DNA of 36,481 nucleotides, taken from Candidatus Enterocola intestinipullorum. Its GTDB lineage: Bacteria > Bacteroidota > Bacteroidia > Bacteroidales > Paludibacteraceae. The notes beneath the pieces were generated by a model. That model saw only the letters and a program-made list of their open reading frames with translations. It did not search any database and was not told the DNA's origin. Position numbers and translations under genes: made by a program. Within the stretch, counting starts at the first letter, position 1; each line of letters starts with the position of its first letter. The stretch lies in contig JADIMR010000073.1 of NCBI GenBank assembly GCA_017694565.1, forward strand, positions 1 through 36,481. The letters are read 5' to 3'. This document shows positions 13,755-21,819 of this stretch, one piece after another.

Positions 13755-15332
13755 ATGGAAAGCAGGTTAGTTTTAGACGTACAAAAGGATTTAGTCAATA
13801 TAGCGCTACTGGAAGACGGACGACTTGTGGAACTCAACAAGGAGAGCAGGGAAGAGGGCTTCACGGTAGGCAATATTTATTTGGCGAGAGTGAAGAAACT
13901 CTTGCCCGGGCTCAATGCGGCGTTTATAGACGTAGGCTACAAACGCGAAGGTTTTTTGCACTGCCTCGATCTCGGACCGACTTTCCCGACCATTGCGGCC
14001 TATACGAAAATAGCATTGGACAACCGCCGCCGTCCCTTGATGATGAACAAAATCAGCTACAAGGGCGAATTGCCCAAACAGGCGGTGATAAACGACGTTC
14101 TTGTCCAAGGCATGGAAATACTTGTGCAAGTCGCAAAAGAACCTATTTCCACAAAAGGTCCGCGCCTGACTGCCGAAATATCCCTTGCGGGTCGTTTTTT
14201 GGTGTTGCTGCCTTTCCATACCAAGGTTTCAATATCCCATAAAATCAAATCTTCTTCCGAAAAAAACCGATTGCGCAAATTGGTACAGGCGGCGAAACCC
14301 GCCAATTACGGCGTAATAATCAGGACGGTCGCGGAAGGCCGCAAAAAGGAAGAAATCGAAAACGAACTTGCCGTATTGGTGGCTCGTTGGGAGGCAGGAT
14401 TGGACAAGCTCCGGAAAGTAAAGAAAACCCCGGAATTGATAATCGAGGAAATATCACGGGCGGAAACCATACTCCGCGACCATCTGAATTCCAACTATCA
14501 AAGCATCCATATAAACGACCAGTCCGTTTACGAGGACATCAAATCGTACCTCACCCTGATCGAACCGGAAAAAAGTTCGATGGTCAAGTATTATGACGAG
14601 CCTGTCCCGATTTTCGACACGTTCAACATAACGAGGCAGATAAAAGCCTTGTTCGGACGTATCGTTACTTTGCGGAAAGGCGCGTATTTGGTCGTGGAAC
14701 ACACCGAGGCGTTGCATGTGATAGATGTGAACAGCGGCATACGCTCCAAGGGCATGGCGCAGGAAGAGAATGCCTGCGAGGTGAACATGATGGCCGTGGA
14801 CGAGGTCGCACGGCAATTGCGCTTGCGCGACATGGGTGGAATAGTGATAATCGACCTGATCGACATGCAAAAGTCCGAAAACAAAAAAGCGGTATATGAA
14901 CGTATGCGGGCAAATCTGGAAAACGATTCTGCCGAACATTGCGTACTGCCGTTGAGCAAATTCGGGTTGATGGAGATTACACGTAAAAGGGTGCGCCCCG
15001 AAACTTTCGTAGACACGCAGGAGCAGTGCCCGACATGTTTAGGAACGGGAAAAATACGGCCGTCGATAATATTTACCGATTTTTTGGAACGCAAGGTGGA
15101 GTTCGTACGCAGGCATTTGCATTACACGAAAACGATACGCCTGTATGTGCATCCGTTCGTGTATGCTTACTTGAAACAAGGCCTCTTTAATGAAAGCCTG
15201 CGCTGGAAATTCAGGTACGGTTTTTCCTTGAAACTTTATCCTGACCAAAGTCTGGCGTTTTTGCAGTATCGTTTTATTGACAAGGATGGCAACGAGATAA
15301 ATTTGTCTGACAAAACGGAAATGGTTTTATGA
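13755..15332 (+). CDS. rng: Ribonuclease E/G family protein
   Basis: This is a 525-residue endoribonuclease cutting single-stranded AU-rich RNA, likely for rRNA 5' maturation and mRNA decay. The N-terminal S1 domain is seen in NIYLARVKKLLPGLNAAFID and VGYKREGFLHCLDLGP. The DNase I-like catalytic part has VIDVNSG with the metal-binding Asp at 324 and IVIIDLIDM with Asp at 367. The zinc-link CPTC is at 425-428 and is followed by the small domain that makes the dimer. Length equals RNase G and lacks the long degradosome-scaffold tail of RNase E. The ATG is 14 bases after a hairpin. nth overlaps its stop by 4 bases, so the two are translationally coupled. Confidence 0.95.
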   Translation: MESRLVLDVQKDLVNIALLEDGRLVELNKESREEGFTVGNIYLARVKKLLPGLNAAFIDVGYKREGFLHCLDLGPTFPTIAAYTKIALDNRRRPLMMNKISYKGELPKQAVINDVLVQGMEILVQVAKEPISTKGPRLTAEISLAGRFLVLLPFHTKVSISHKIKSSSEKNRLRKLVQAAKPANYGVIIRTVAEGRKKEEIENELAVLVARWEAGLDKLRKVKKTPELIIEEISRAETILRDHLNSNYQSIHINDQSVYEDIKSYLTLIEPEKSSMVKYYDEPVPIFDTFNITRQIKALFGRIVTLRKGAYLVVEHTEALHVIDVNSGIRSKGMAQEENACEVNMMAVDEVARQLRLRDMGGIVIIDLIDMQKSENKKAVYERMRANLENDSAEHCVLPLSKFGLMEITRKRVRPETFVDTQEQCPTCLGTGKIRPSIIFTDFLERKVEFVRRHLHYTKTIRLYVHPFVYAYLKQGLFNESLRWKFRYGFSLKLYPDQSLAFLQYRFIDKDGNEINLSDKTEMVL

Positions 15333-15973
15333 TGGAGACAGGGAACAGATATGGGAAGGTTTTGGAGTGGTTCACCTGCAACATGCCGGAACCACGGTCG
15401 GAATTGGATTTCCAGAACCCTTTCCAACTGTTGGTCGCTGTGATGTTGTCGGCGCAATGCACGGACAAACGTGTGAATGCCGTTACTCCGGCCTTGTTCG
15501 AGGCTTTTCCCGATGCCAAGTCAATGGCTTCGGCGAGCGAGGAAGCGATATTGCATTTTATCAAATCGGTGTCATATCCCAATTCCAAGGCGGCGCACCT
15601 TAAACAGATGGCCGGAATGTTGCAGGAGCGTTTCGCGGGCGAAGTGCCTGCGAGTATGGCGGACTTGCAAAGTCTGCCCGGAGTGGGGCGCAAGACGGCG
15701 AATGTCGTAATGGCGGTCGCTTTCCACGAGCCCGCGATGCCGGTGGATACCCATGTGTTCCGCGTATCCCACCGTTTGGGTTTGGTCTCCGACAAGGACA
15801 ATACTCCCGAGAAAACGGAAAAGACGCTTGTCGCCAACATACCGCGTGCCATGTTGGCAGATGCCCACCATTACCTGTTGTTGCACGGGCGTTATGTCTG
15901 CACGGCCCGTAACCCTAAATGCGGAGAATGCGGATTGTCGCATTTGTGTTCATTCCACGGCAGCGGCAAGTGA
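15329..15973 (+). CDS. nth: Endonuclease III (DNA glycosylase/AP lyase)
   Basis: This is a 214-residue base-excision repair enzyme removing oxidised pyrimidines. The helix-hairpin-helix LPGVGRKTANVVMAV carries the catalytic Lys122 and the GPD-type loop VDTHVFRVSHRLGL has the catalytic Asp140. The C-terminal [4Fe-4S] cluster ligands are Cys191, 198, 201 and 207, with the family spacing C-x6-C-x2-C-x5-C. The start overlaps the rng stop (ATGATGG). All key residues are present. Confidence 0.97.
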   Translation: MMETGNRYGKVLEWFTCNMPEPRSELDFQNPFQLLVAVMLSAQCTDKRVNAVTPALFEAFPDAKSMASASEEAILHFIKSVSYPNSKAAHLKQMAGMLQERFAGEVPASMADLQSLPGVGRKTANVVMAVAFHEPAMPVDTHVFRVSHRLGLVSDKDNTPEKTEKTLVANIPRAMLADAHHYLLLHGRYVCTARNPKCGECGLSHLCSFHGSGK

Positions 15974-15992
15974 TAAATAAAAATGATTGCAT

Positions 15993-16000
15993 TATATTTG
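15993..16000 (+). promoter_or_regulatory. thrS promoter -7 element
   Basis: TATATTTG matches TAnnTTTG exactly. It lies 43 bases before the ATG at 16043 and after an in-frame ATG at 15983, so that upstream ATG would precede the transcript start, which supports 16043. No clear TTTG is seen at -33. Confidence 0.5.
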
Positions 16001-16042
16001 CAAGACAAACAGAAAACAGGAAAAATTTTTTATAGAAACAAT

Positions 16043-17989
16043 ATGGTTAAGATTAAATTTCCGGACGGAAGCGTAAAAGAATACGAGTCCGGCGTTACGG
16101 GTTTGCAGATTGCTGAAAGCATCAGCCCGCGTTTGGCACAGGAGGTGTTGGCTGTCGGAGTGAACGGCAGCGTAACCGAACTTAACCGTCCGATTACGGA
16201 AGACAGCGAAATAAAACTTTATAAGTGGGAAGATGCCGAAGGAAAACACGCTTTCTGGCACACCTCCGCCCACCTTATGGCGGAAGCGTTGCAGGAACTT
16301 TATCCCGGCATACAGTTCGGCATAGGTCCGGCAATAGAGAACGGATTTTATTATGACGTGGATCCCGGCGACGGGGTAGTCATAAAAGAGAGCGATTTTC
16401 CCGCAATCGAGGCGAAGGTCGCCGAAATCGTCGCAAGAAAGGAGAATGTCGTGCGCGAGGAGATTTCCAAGAAGGACGCTCTTGAATTTTTCGCTTCCAA
16501 ACACGAGAACTATAAATTGGAATTGATAAACGATTTGCAAGACGGTACCATAACCATTTACCGCCAAGGCAATTTTACCGATTTGTGCAAAGGCCCGCAT
16601 ATTTGCAATACCGGATTAATCAAGGCATTCAAGTTGTTGAGCGTAGCCGGGGCTTATTGGCGCGGTGATGAAAAACGCAAACAGCTGACCCGCCTTTACG
16701 CGATTTCCTTCCCCAAGAAGAAAATGCTTGACGAGTATCTTGAAATGCTTGAAGAAGCAAAAAAACGCGACCACCGCAAGATAGGCAAGGAACTGGAACT
16801 GTTCATGTTCAGTGATACGGTGGGCAAAGGCCTGCCTATTTGGTTGCCCAAAGGAACAGCATTGCGCCTGCGTTTGGAGGATTTTCTCAAACGCATACAG
16901 AAACAGTTCGGCTACCAGCAAGTGATGACCCCGCATATCGGACAAAAGCAATTGTATGTAACTTCCGGCCACTATGCCAAGTACGGAAAGGATTCGTTCC
17001 AGCCGATACATACCCCGGAAGAGGGCGAAGAATATTTGCTCAAACCGATGAATTGCCCCCATCACTGCGAGATTTACAAATTCAAACCCAGATCGTACAA
17101 GGACCTGCCTTTGCGTTTCGCGGAGTTCGGTACGGTTTACCGCTATGAACAAAGCGGGGAATTGCACGGGCTTACGAGGGTGCGCAGTTTCACCCAGGAC
17201 GATGCGCACATCTTCTGCCGTCCCGACCAGCTGAAAGAGGAATTCCTGAAAGTGATGGATATAATATTCATCATTTTCAATGCCTTGGATTTCAAGAATT
17301 TTGAAGCGCAAATTTCTTTGCGGGATCCTAATGACAAAGAAAAATACATCGGGTACGACGATGTGTGGGAAAAAGCCGAGGCTGCCATAGTCGAGGCTTG
17401 TCAGGCCAAAGGCTTGAACGCGAGAGTGGAATTGGGCGAGGCGGCGTTTTACGGGCCGAAACTGGATTTCATGGTAAAGGATGCCATCGGCCGCCGTTGG
17501 CAGTTGGGGACGATACAAGTGGACTACAATCTTCCCGAAAGGTTCCAGTTGGAATATGTGGGTGAGGACAACCAAAAACATCGTCCCGTAATGATCCACC
17601 GTGCGCCTTTCGGTTCAATGGAACGTTTCGTCGCGGTATTGATCGAGCATACGGGAGGCAAATTCCCCTTGTGGCTTACACCGACCCAGGCAGTCGTGTT
17701 GCCTATCAGCGAGAAATTCAACGATTATGCACGTGAGGTTGTCGAAAAATTGCAGGCAATGGACGTGCGCGTCGAGCTTGACGACCGCAACGAAAAAATC
17801 GGCCGCAAAATCCGTGACAACGAGCTTAAACGTATTCCGTACATGCTCGTTGTGGGAGAAAAGGAAATGGCGGACGGTCATGTTTCGGTACGTAAGCAAG
17901 GAGACGGAGACAAGGGTTCAATGTCCGTGGACGATTTCGCGAAACTCGTTAACGATGAGGTTTTGGCACAAACCAAGGATTTTATTTGA
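16043..17989 (+). CDS. thrS: Threonyl-tRNA synthetase
   Basis: This 648-residue class II synthetase charges tRNA-Thr. The chosen start gives [20 protein letters not shown], the beginning of the TGS domain. The editing domain follows, with [20 protein letters not shown] (HxxxH) and CKGPH. The catalytic core has zinc-site [11 protein letters not shown], motif 2 around [19 protein letters not shown], and motif 3 [17 protein letters not shown]. The C-terminal anticodon-binding domain ends in [13 protein letters not shown]. Length is normal. It stands alone, with its own promoter and a strong terminator after it. The infC-rpmI-rplT genes that often follow thrS are absent. Confidence 0.98.
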   Translation: MVKIKFPDGSVKEYESGVTGLQIAESISPRLAQEVLAVGVNGSVTELNRPITEDSEIKLYKWEDAEGKHAFWHTSAHLMAEALQELYPGIQFGIGPAIENGFYYDVDPGDGVVIKESDFPAIEAKVAEIVARKENVVREEISKKDALEFFASKHENYKLELINDLQDGTITIYRQGNFTDLCKGPHICNTGLIKAFKLLSVAGAYWRGDEKRKQLTRLYAISFPKKKMLDEYLEMLEEAKKRDHRKIGKELELFMFSDTVGKGLPIWLPKGTALRLRLEDFLKRIQKQFGYQQVMTPHIGQKQLYVTSGHYAKYGKDSFQPIHTPEEGEEYLLKPMNCPHHCEIYKFKPRSYKDLPLRFAEFGTVYRYEQSGELHGLTRVRSFTQDDAHIFCRPDQLKEEFLKVMDIIFIIFNALDFKNFEAQISLRDPNDKEKYIGYDDVWEKAEAAIVEACQAKGLNARVELGEAAFYGPKLDFMVKDAIGRRWQLGTIQVDYNLPERFQLEYVGEDNQKHRPVMIHRAPFGSMERFVAVLIEHTGGKFPLWLTPTQAVVLPISEKFNDYAREVVEKLQAMDVRVELDDRNEKIGRKIRDNELKRIPYMLVVGEKEMADGHVSVRKQGDGDKGSMSVDDFAKLVNDEVLAQTKDFI

Positions 17990-18006
17990 AATAGTATATC
18001 ACAGAG

Positions 18007-18040
18007 AAAAAAGCGGTCCGTATCACGGGCCGCTTTTTTT
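18007..18040 (+). terminator. Intrinsic terminator of thrS
   Basis: GCGGTCC (18013-18019) pairs with GGGCCGC (18027-18033), with one G-T wobble, extended by a flanking A-run and T-run, and followed by seven T. It lies 17 bases after the thrS stop and could also work on the opposite strand. Confidence 0.9.
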
Positions 18041-18100
18041 AGTGTTTAGTGGTTAGTGTTTAGTGTTTAGTGTTTAGTGGATAGTGACACCTCTTAGTGT
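18041..18100. repeat. TTAGTG heptamer repeat array after the thrS terminator
   Basis: At least six successive units of TTTAGTG/GTTAGTG/GATAGTG with a 7-base period begin directly at the end of the terminator T-run. This is the clearest member of the dispersed family in this window (others at 1191, 8559, 9906 and 11530). It is non-coding. Confidence 0.85.
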
Positions 18101-18125
18101 TCGCACCATGTTCAGGGTGAAGGAC

Positions 18126-18262
18126 GGGCGTGCTGCGCACGCCCCCTCTGGGGGCAGAAGAAAAAGCCGGCACGGCTTTTTCTTCGGGGGATTAATCAAA
18201 TGGGAAAATATGCCTATTGCAGGTTGGTACCCCTGAGGGGTGGAAGCGGCTCCGCTGCTTCC
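18126..18262. repeat. Cluster of five short triloop hairpins
   Basis: Successive stems are: GGGCGTGC-TGC-GCACGCCC (18126-18144); GCCCCC-TCT-GGGGGC (18141-18155), which shares bases with the first so both cannot form together; a perfect 13-bp stem with GCA loop (18157-18185) flanked by A- and T-tracts like a bidirectional terminator; ACCCC-TGA-GGGGT (18229-18241); and a 9-bp stem with one wobble (18242-18262). I see no gene in 18041-18428. The hairpins could be terminators, a processed RNA or mobile-element debris. Confidence 0.7.
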
Positions 18263-18282
18263 GGGGGTCATAAAAGGATTTC

Positions 18283-18329
18283 GTGTATTAATGTTTTAGA
18301 AAACAGAGTTTTCTAAAACATTAATACAC
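18283..18329. repeat. 47-nt perfect palindrome (22-bp arms, 3-base loop)
   Basis: Bases 18283-18304 and 18308-18329 are exact inverse complements around AGA. The arms are AT-rich, beginning GTGTATTAATG and ending TTTAGAAAAC. It lies 43 bases upstream of the -7 element of the next gene. It lacks the GC core and U-tract of a terminator. A transposon end, a recombination product or a protein-binding site are possible. Confidence 0.9.
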
Positions 18330-18372
18330 AATAAATTCGGAGAAGTCTTGCATATCTAAGAAAAATTTTTTA

Positions 18373-18380
18373 TATCTTTG
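18373..18380 (+). promoter_or_regulatory. Promoter -7 element of the glycogen-synthase-like gene
   Basis: TATCTTTG matches TAnnTTTG. A TTG is seen about 22 bases upstream. It rules out the in-frame ATG at 18378 and supports the start at 18429, giving a leader of about 40 bases. Confidence 0.6.
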
Positions 18381-18428
18381 CAGTTGTGTTCTTCGGACAC
18401 TCTCTCTAAAATTTGTTTGACAGGTCTG

Positions 18429-19232
18429 ATGAAGGTATTGTATATCGCACAGGAAATCTATCCGTACTTGCCCGAATCCGAGATTTCCAAAATTTGCAGG
18501 GAATTACCGCAAGCTACTCAGGAAGCCGGTAGGGAAATACGTACGTTCATGCCACGTTACGGTTGCGTGAATGAACGCCGTAACCAACTGCACGAGGTGA
18601 TAAGGCTTTCGGGTATGAATCTTATCATAGACGACACCGACCATCAGCTGATTATCAAAGTCGCGTCTTTGCAGGCTGCGCGTATGCAGGTATATTTCAT
18701 TGACAATGACGAGTATTTTCACCGTAAGGCCGTAGTCGCCGACTCGGAAGGCAATGAGTTCTCCGATAACGACGACCGTGCGATTTTCTTTGCCCGCGGT
18801 GTTCTTGAAACGGTGCGTAAACTCCGCTGGAAGCCGGATATAATCCATTGTCATGGATGGATGTCTGCCGTTGTCCCGGTCTTTGTGAAACATGCCTACA
18901 ACGAGGATCCGTTCTTTTCCGAATCGAAGATAATCTATTCTTTGTACGATAACGCATACAATGTGCCGTTCCATGCACATTTCGCCGACAAGATATTAAT
19001 GGACGGCATGGAAAAGTCTTCCGTGGCGGAAGTGTCGGAAAACGGTTCATTTGAAAACTTGAACAAATTGGCCATTGCCAATTCCGACGGTGTGGTGCAA
19101 GGCAGCCCGGACATATTGCCCGAACTTGTGGAATATACTAAAAAAACGAAAAAACTTTTTCTTCCTTACCAGACTGCCGAAAATTACGTACTTTCGTGCA
19201 ATCAATTTTACGATGAAGTACTAAAAGGTTGA
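18429..19232 (+). CDS. Degenerate single-domain glycogen/starch synthase homologue (GT5 N-terminal domain)
   Basis: This 267-residue protein is about half the length of GlgA. It keeps the N-terminal Rossmann-like GT5 domain: MKVLYIAQEIYPY, REIRTFMPRYG, MQVYFIDNDEYFHRK, DDRAIFFARGVLETVRKL, PDIIHCHGWMSAVVPVFVK and LAIANSDGVVQGSPDI. The whole C-terminal nucleotide-sugar domain is missing. In GlgA the segment after the first strand is KxGGLGDV and contacts ADP-glucose; here it reads LPESEISKI. Catalysis of glycogen synthesis is therefore unlikely, and a regulatory or binding role is possible. I recall similar short versions in Bacteroides, so this is a conserved family rather than fresh decay. 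It is followed closely by the DUF4270 lipoprotein gene. Confidence 0.85.
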   Translation: MKVLYIAQEIYPYLPESEISKICRELPQATQEAGREIRTFMPRYGCVNERRNQLHEVIRLSGMNLIIDDTDHQLIIKVASLQAARMQVYFIDNDEYFHRKAVVADSEGNEFSDNDDRAIFFARGVLETVRKLRWKPDIIHCHGWMSAVVPVFVKHAYNEDPFFSESKIIYSLYDNAYNVPFHAHFADKILMDGMEKSSVAEVSENGSFENLNKLAIANSDGVVQGSPDILPELVEYTKKTKKLFLPYQTAENYVLSCNQFYDEVLKG

Positions 19233-19246
19233 ACCGGGCAAAATCG

Positions 19247-20587
19247 ATGAAATCCAAATTATTTTGTTTGCTTTTGTTGTCTGTCCTTTTGGCCTCGTGC
19301 GAGGAGAACAAGGAAATAGGCATGTCAGTCCTTCCGGATGAAGACCGCTTGGCCATTGTCAGCGATTCTTTCCATATAAATGTTTACAGTGAAGAGATAG
19401 GCGATGTGTACAGCGAAACTACCAAGCCTGTACTCGGGTCTTACGAGGACGAGTTGTTCGGTTCGTTTTCCGTCGACTTCCTTTCGGATTTCCGTTATGT
19501 CAGGGATTTCGTGTTCCCCGAGGGAACGGTTTCTGATTCGTTGTATTTGGTAATGTATTACCGTTCTTTCATGGGAGATTCTTCCGCCGTGCAGGAAGCC
19601 ACGGCATATTTGATAGACGGGCAGAGCCTTGAATTTTCCCGCGATTATACCATCCGTACCGATATTTCCGGGATATGTTCCATGAATGAAGTTTTGGGCA
19701 AGACCGCCTACGTGGCATACGACCGTACAGTTTCGGACAGTATCAGGGGGTTGGCCGATTATTGCGACAAGGTGATGATCAAATTGCCCTCGGATATTGC
19801 CGCAGGGATAGTCGCCGACCCGTCGTTGATGGAAAGCCAGGATAATTTCAACAATTTTTTCAAAGGCGTATATGTAAGGAATACGTACGGTTCGCAAACC
19901 ATATTGGATATTGATTCTGTGAACTTGGAATTGTATTACCGTTATCCGCCCGACATCGAAAAACCCGATTCACTGTTGTACGGAAGATTGATATTGCCCG
20001 CCAATCTTGAATCCACCACTTTCGTCCATGTAGCCGAACGTACCAATCCCCAGATAGCCGCGTTGCCGGACACTTTGGTTTCCTTGTCGTCGCCCGGAGG
20101 CTCCGTATTGAAGTTCCGTCTTCCTTGGGAACGTATTTACGACCGCATTTACGGCAGCGGTAGTGCAAGCGGAATAAATATAAACCACGTATCGGTCATC
20201 ATGAATGCCAAGGATTTCGATTATGGCGGGGCGTTGGAACCACCTTCGTTCATAATAATGATGAGGGAGGAGGATGTCGATGCTTTCTTTACTCAAAGTC
20301 TGTATCCCGCGCCCGGCATCAATACGTATTTGGGCATGTTCAACAGCAGCGACAGTACGTACATATTCGCGAACATGGCCGACTTTTTGCAGAAAAACTT
20401 GGACGGAGGGCCGGCTTCTTTTGATAACGTGGGCGACATAGTCGTCATGCCTGTCGGTGGCACTACGAATGTTTCAGGTACCGATGCCTCCATTTACAAC
20501 AGCATGTTGCCGTCAGGAGCCGTGTTCGGCAGCGGCAAATCCAAGTCGTCGCCGTTCAGGATGGTAGTAACCTACACTGATTTGTAA
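19247..20587 (+). CDS. DUF4270 lipoprotein
   Basis: This is a 446-residue protein from the ATG at 19247 (MKSKLFCLLLLSVLLASC, lipidated Cys at 18). A TTG at 19229 in frame would add only six residues. After the lipobox come EENKEIGMSVLPDEDRLAI and a long beta-rich region with VLGSYEDELFGSFSVDF, which matches DUF4270, a Bacteroidota-specific lipoprotein family of unknown function, often surface- or outer-membrane-associated. It starts 14 bases after the stop of the glycogen-synthase-like gene, so they form one transcript. This pairing recurs in related genomes as far as I recall. The function is unknown. Confidence 0.85.
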   Translation: MKSKLFCLLLLSVLLASCEENKEIGMSVLPDEDRLAIVSDSFHINVYSEEIGDVYSETTKPVLGSYEDELFGSFSVDFLSDFRYVRDFVFPEGTVSDSLYLVMYYRSFMGDSSAVQEATAYLIDGQSLEFSRDYTIRTDISGICSMNEVLGKTAYVAYDRTVSDSIRGLADYCDKVMIKLPSDIAAGIVADPSLMESQDNFNNFFKGVYVRNTYGSQTILDIDSVNLELYYRYPPDIEKPDSLLYGRLILPANLESTTFVHVAERTNPQIAALPDTLVSLSSPGGSVLKFRLPWERIYDRIYGSGSASGININHVSVIMNAKDFDYGGALEPPSFIIMMREEDVDAFFTQSLYPAPGINTYLGMFNSSDSTYIFANMADFLQKNLDGGPASFDNVGDIVVMPVGGTTNVSGTDASIYNSMLPSGAVFGSGKSKSSPFRMVVTYTDL

Positions 20588-20619
20588 CTTTGCGCAGGGC
20601 GTATTTTTGGCAAGTTCGT

Positions 20620-20650
20620 TTTGCATTGCACGGCGCATTCATTATCTTTG
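20620..20650 (+). promoter_or_regulatory. fba promoter
   Basis: TTTG (20620-20623) and TATCTTTG (20643-20650) are separated by exactly 19 bases, an ideal Bacteroidota housekeeping promoter. The leader is about 45 bases. Confidence 0.8.
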
Positions 20651-20700
20651 TAGGGCGTTAAGCAGAAAACAATAAAAGCAACCCTAAATATTTTATAATT

Positions 20701-21696
20701 ATGGTATCTTACAAAGAACTCGGCTTGGTGAACACTCGTGAGATGTTCAAGGGAGCCATCAAAGGCGGTTATGCTATTCCCGCTTTCAACTTTAACAACA
20801 TGGAGCAGATGCAGGCCATCGTTTCTGCTTGTGCGGAAACCAAATCGCCCGTAATTCTCCAAGTTTCGAGCGGTGCGCGCAAATATGCCAACCAGACCCT
20901 GCTTCGTTACATGGCGCAAGGTGCAGTGGAATATGCAAAGGAATTAGGCTGGGAAAATCCCCAAATATGCCTCCACTTGGACCATGGCAATTCGTTCGAG
21001 CTTTGCAAAAGCTGCGTGGACATGGGATTCTCTTCCGTTATGATTGACGGATCGGCGCTTCCCTACGAAGAGAACATAGCTTTGACAAAGAAAGTTGTTG
21101 AATATGCACATCAGTTCGATGTTTGCGTTGAAGGCGAACTCGGCGTTTTGGCTGGCGTTGAAGACGAAGTCGCTGCTGAAAAGAGCCATTACACCCAACC
21201 TTCCGAAGTTATCGATTTCGTTAGCCGTACAGGTGTGGACTCCCTCGCCATTTCAATAGGTACTTCCCACGGAGCGAACAAGTTCACTCCCGAGCAATGC
21301 ACCCGCGATGCGAACGGCATATTGATTCCGCCTCCCTTGCGTTTCGACATTCTTAAAGAAATCGAGGAAAAACTTCCCGGATTCCCCATCGTGTTGCACG
21401 GAAGCTCTTCCGTTCCCCAGGAATACGTGAAAATCATCAACGAACACGGCGGCAAATTGAAAGACGCTGTCGGTATTCCCGAAGAACAGCTTCGTCAAGC
21501 TTCTAAATCCGCTGTTTGCAAAATCAATATCGACTCTGACGGCCGTTTGGCAATGACTGCCGCTATCCGCCAGTTCTTTGACGAACAGCCCGACAAGTTC
21601 GACCCGCGTCAATATCTCGGACCGGCTCGCGAGGAGTTGAAGAAACTTTACATGCACAAAGTAACAGATGTGCTCGGCAGTGCCGGAAAAGCATAA
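20701..21696 (+). CDS. fba: Class II fructose-1,6-bisphosphate aldolase
   Basis: This is a 331-residue zinc-dependent glycolytic/gluconeogenic aldolase. It begins MVSYKELGLVNTREMFKGA. Zinc and substrate motifs visible are HLDHGNSFELCKSCVDMGFS with the first His ligands, VEGELGVLAGVEDEV, ISIGTSHGANKF, and VLHGSSSVP. Length is normal for the class IIB type of Bacteroidota. It is a single-gene unit with an ideal promoter and a strong terminator. Its codon choice looks more uniform than its neighbours, as expected for a highly expressed gene. Confidence 0.97.
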   Translation: MVSYKELGLVNTREMFKGAIKGGYAIPAFNFNNMEQMQAIVSACAETKSPVILQVSSGARKYANQTLLRYMAQGAVEYAKELGWENPQICLHLDHGNSFELCKSCVDMGFSSVMIDGSALPYEENIALTKKVVEYAHQFDVCVEGELGVLAGVEDEVAAEKSHYTQPSEVIDFVSRTGVDSLAISIGTSHGANKFTPEQCTRDANGILIPPPLRFDILKEIEEKLPGFPIVLHGSSSVPQEYVKIINEHGGKLKDAVGIPEEQLRQASKSAVCKINIDSDGRLAMTAAIRQFFDEQPDKFDPRQYLGPAREELKKLYMHKVTDVLGSAGKA

Positions 21697-21716
21697 TCTG
21701 CTATTCTAAGTACTTG

Positions 21717-21750
21717 AAAATGCGCGCCTTTTAAGGCGTGCATTTTTTTT
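21717..21750 (+). terminator. Intrinsic terminator of fba
   Basis: TGCGCGCCTT (21721-21730) pairs with AAGGCGTGCA (21733-21742) around TT, with one G-T wobble. It is preceded by four A and followed by eight T. Confidence 0.92.
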
Positions 21751-21784
21751 ACCCGTTTGCAACTTTGTTGCAGCATCCGCAATT

Positions 21785-21792
21785 TAAATTTG
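21785..21792 (+). promoter_or_regulatory. -7 element of the CDF transporter gene
   Basis: TAAATTTG matches TAnnTTTG, with TTTG at 21764-21767 17 bases upstream. It excludes the in-frame start at 21757. Confidence 0.5.
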
Positions 21793-21819
21793 CGTTGTAA
21801 TAAAAAATATCCGAAAGAC

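Noticed and set aside
16001..16042. T-box or other riboswitch before thrS
   Set aside because: The leader between the -7 element and the ATG is only about 40 bases, with no stem-loop structure visible.
16616..17599. Long minus-strand open frame within thrS
   Set aside because: It is antisense to conserved thrS motifs; the GC-skewed codon usage opens the reverse frame.
18283..18329. Intrinsic terminator
   Set aside because: The stem is AT-rich with no GC core and no T-tract on either side; thrS already has a strong terminator at 18007.
18429..19232. Functional glycogen synthase (glgA)
   Set aside because: Half length, no second GT-B domain, and the ADP-glucose-binding KxGGL motif is replaced.
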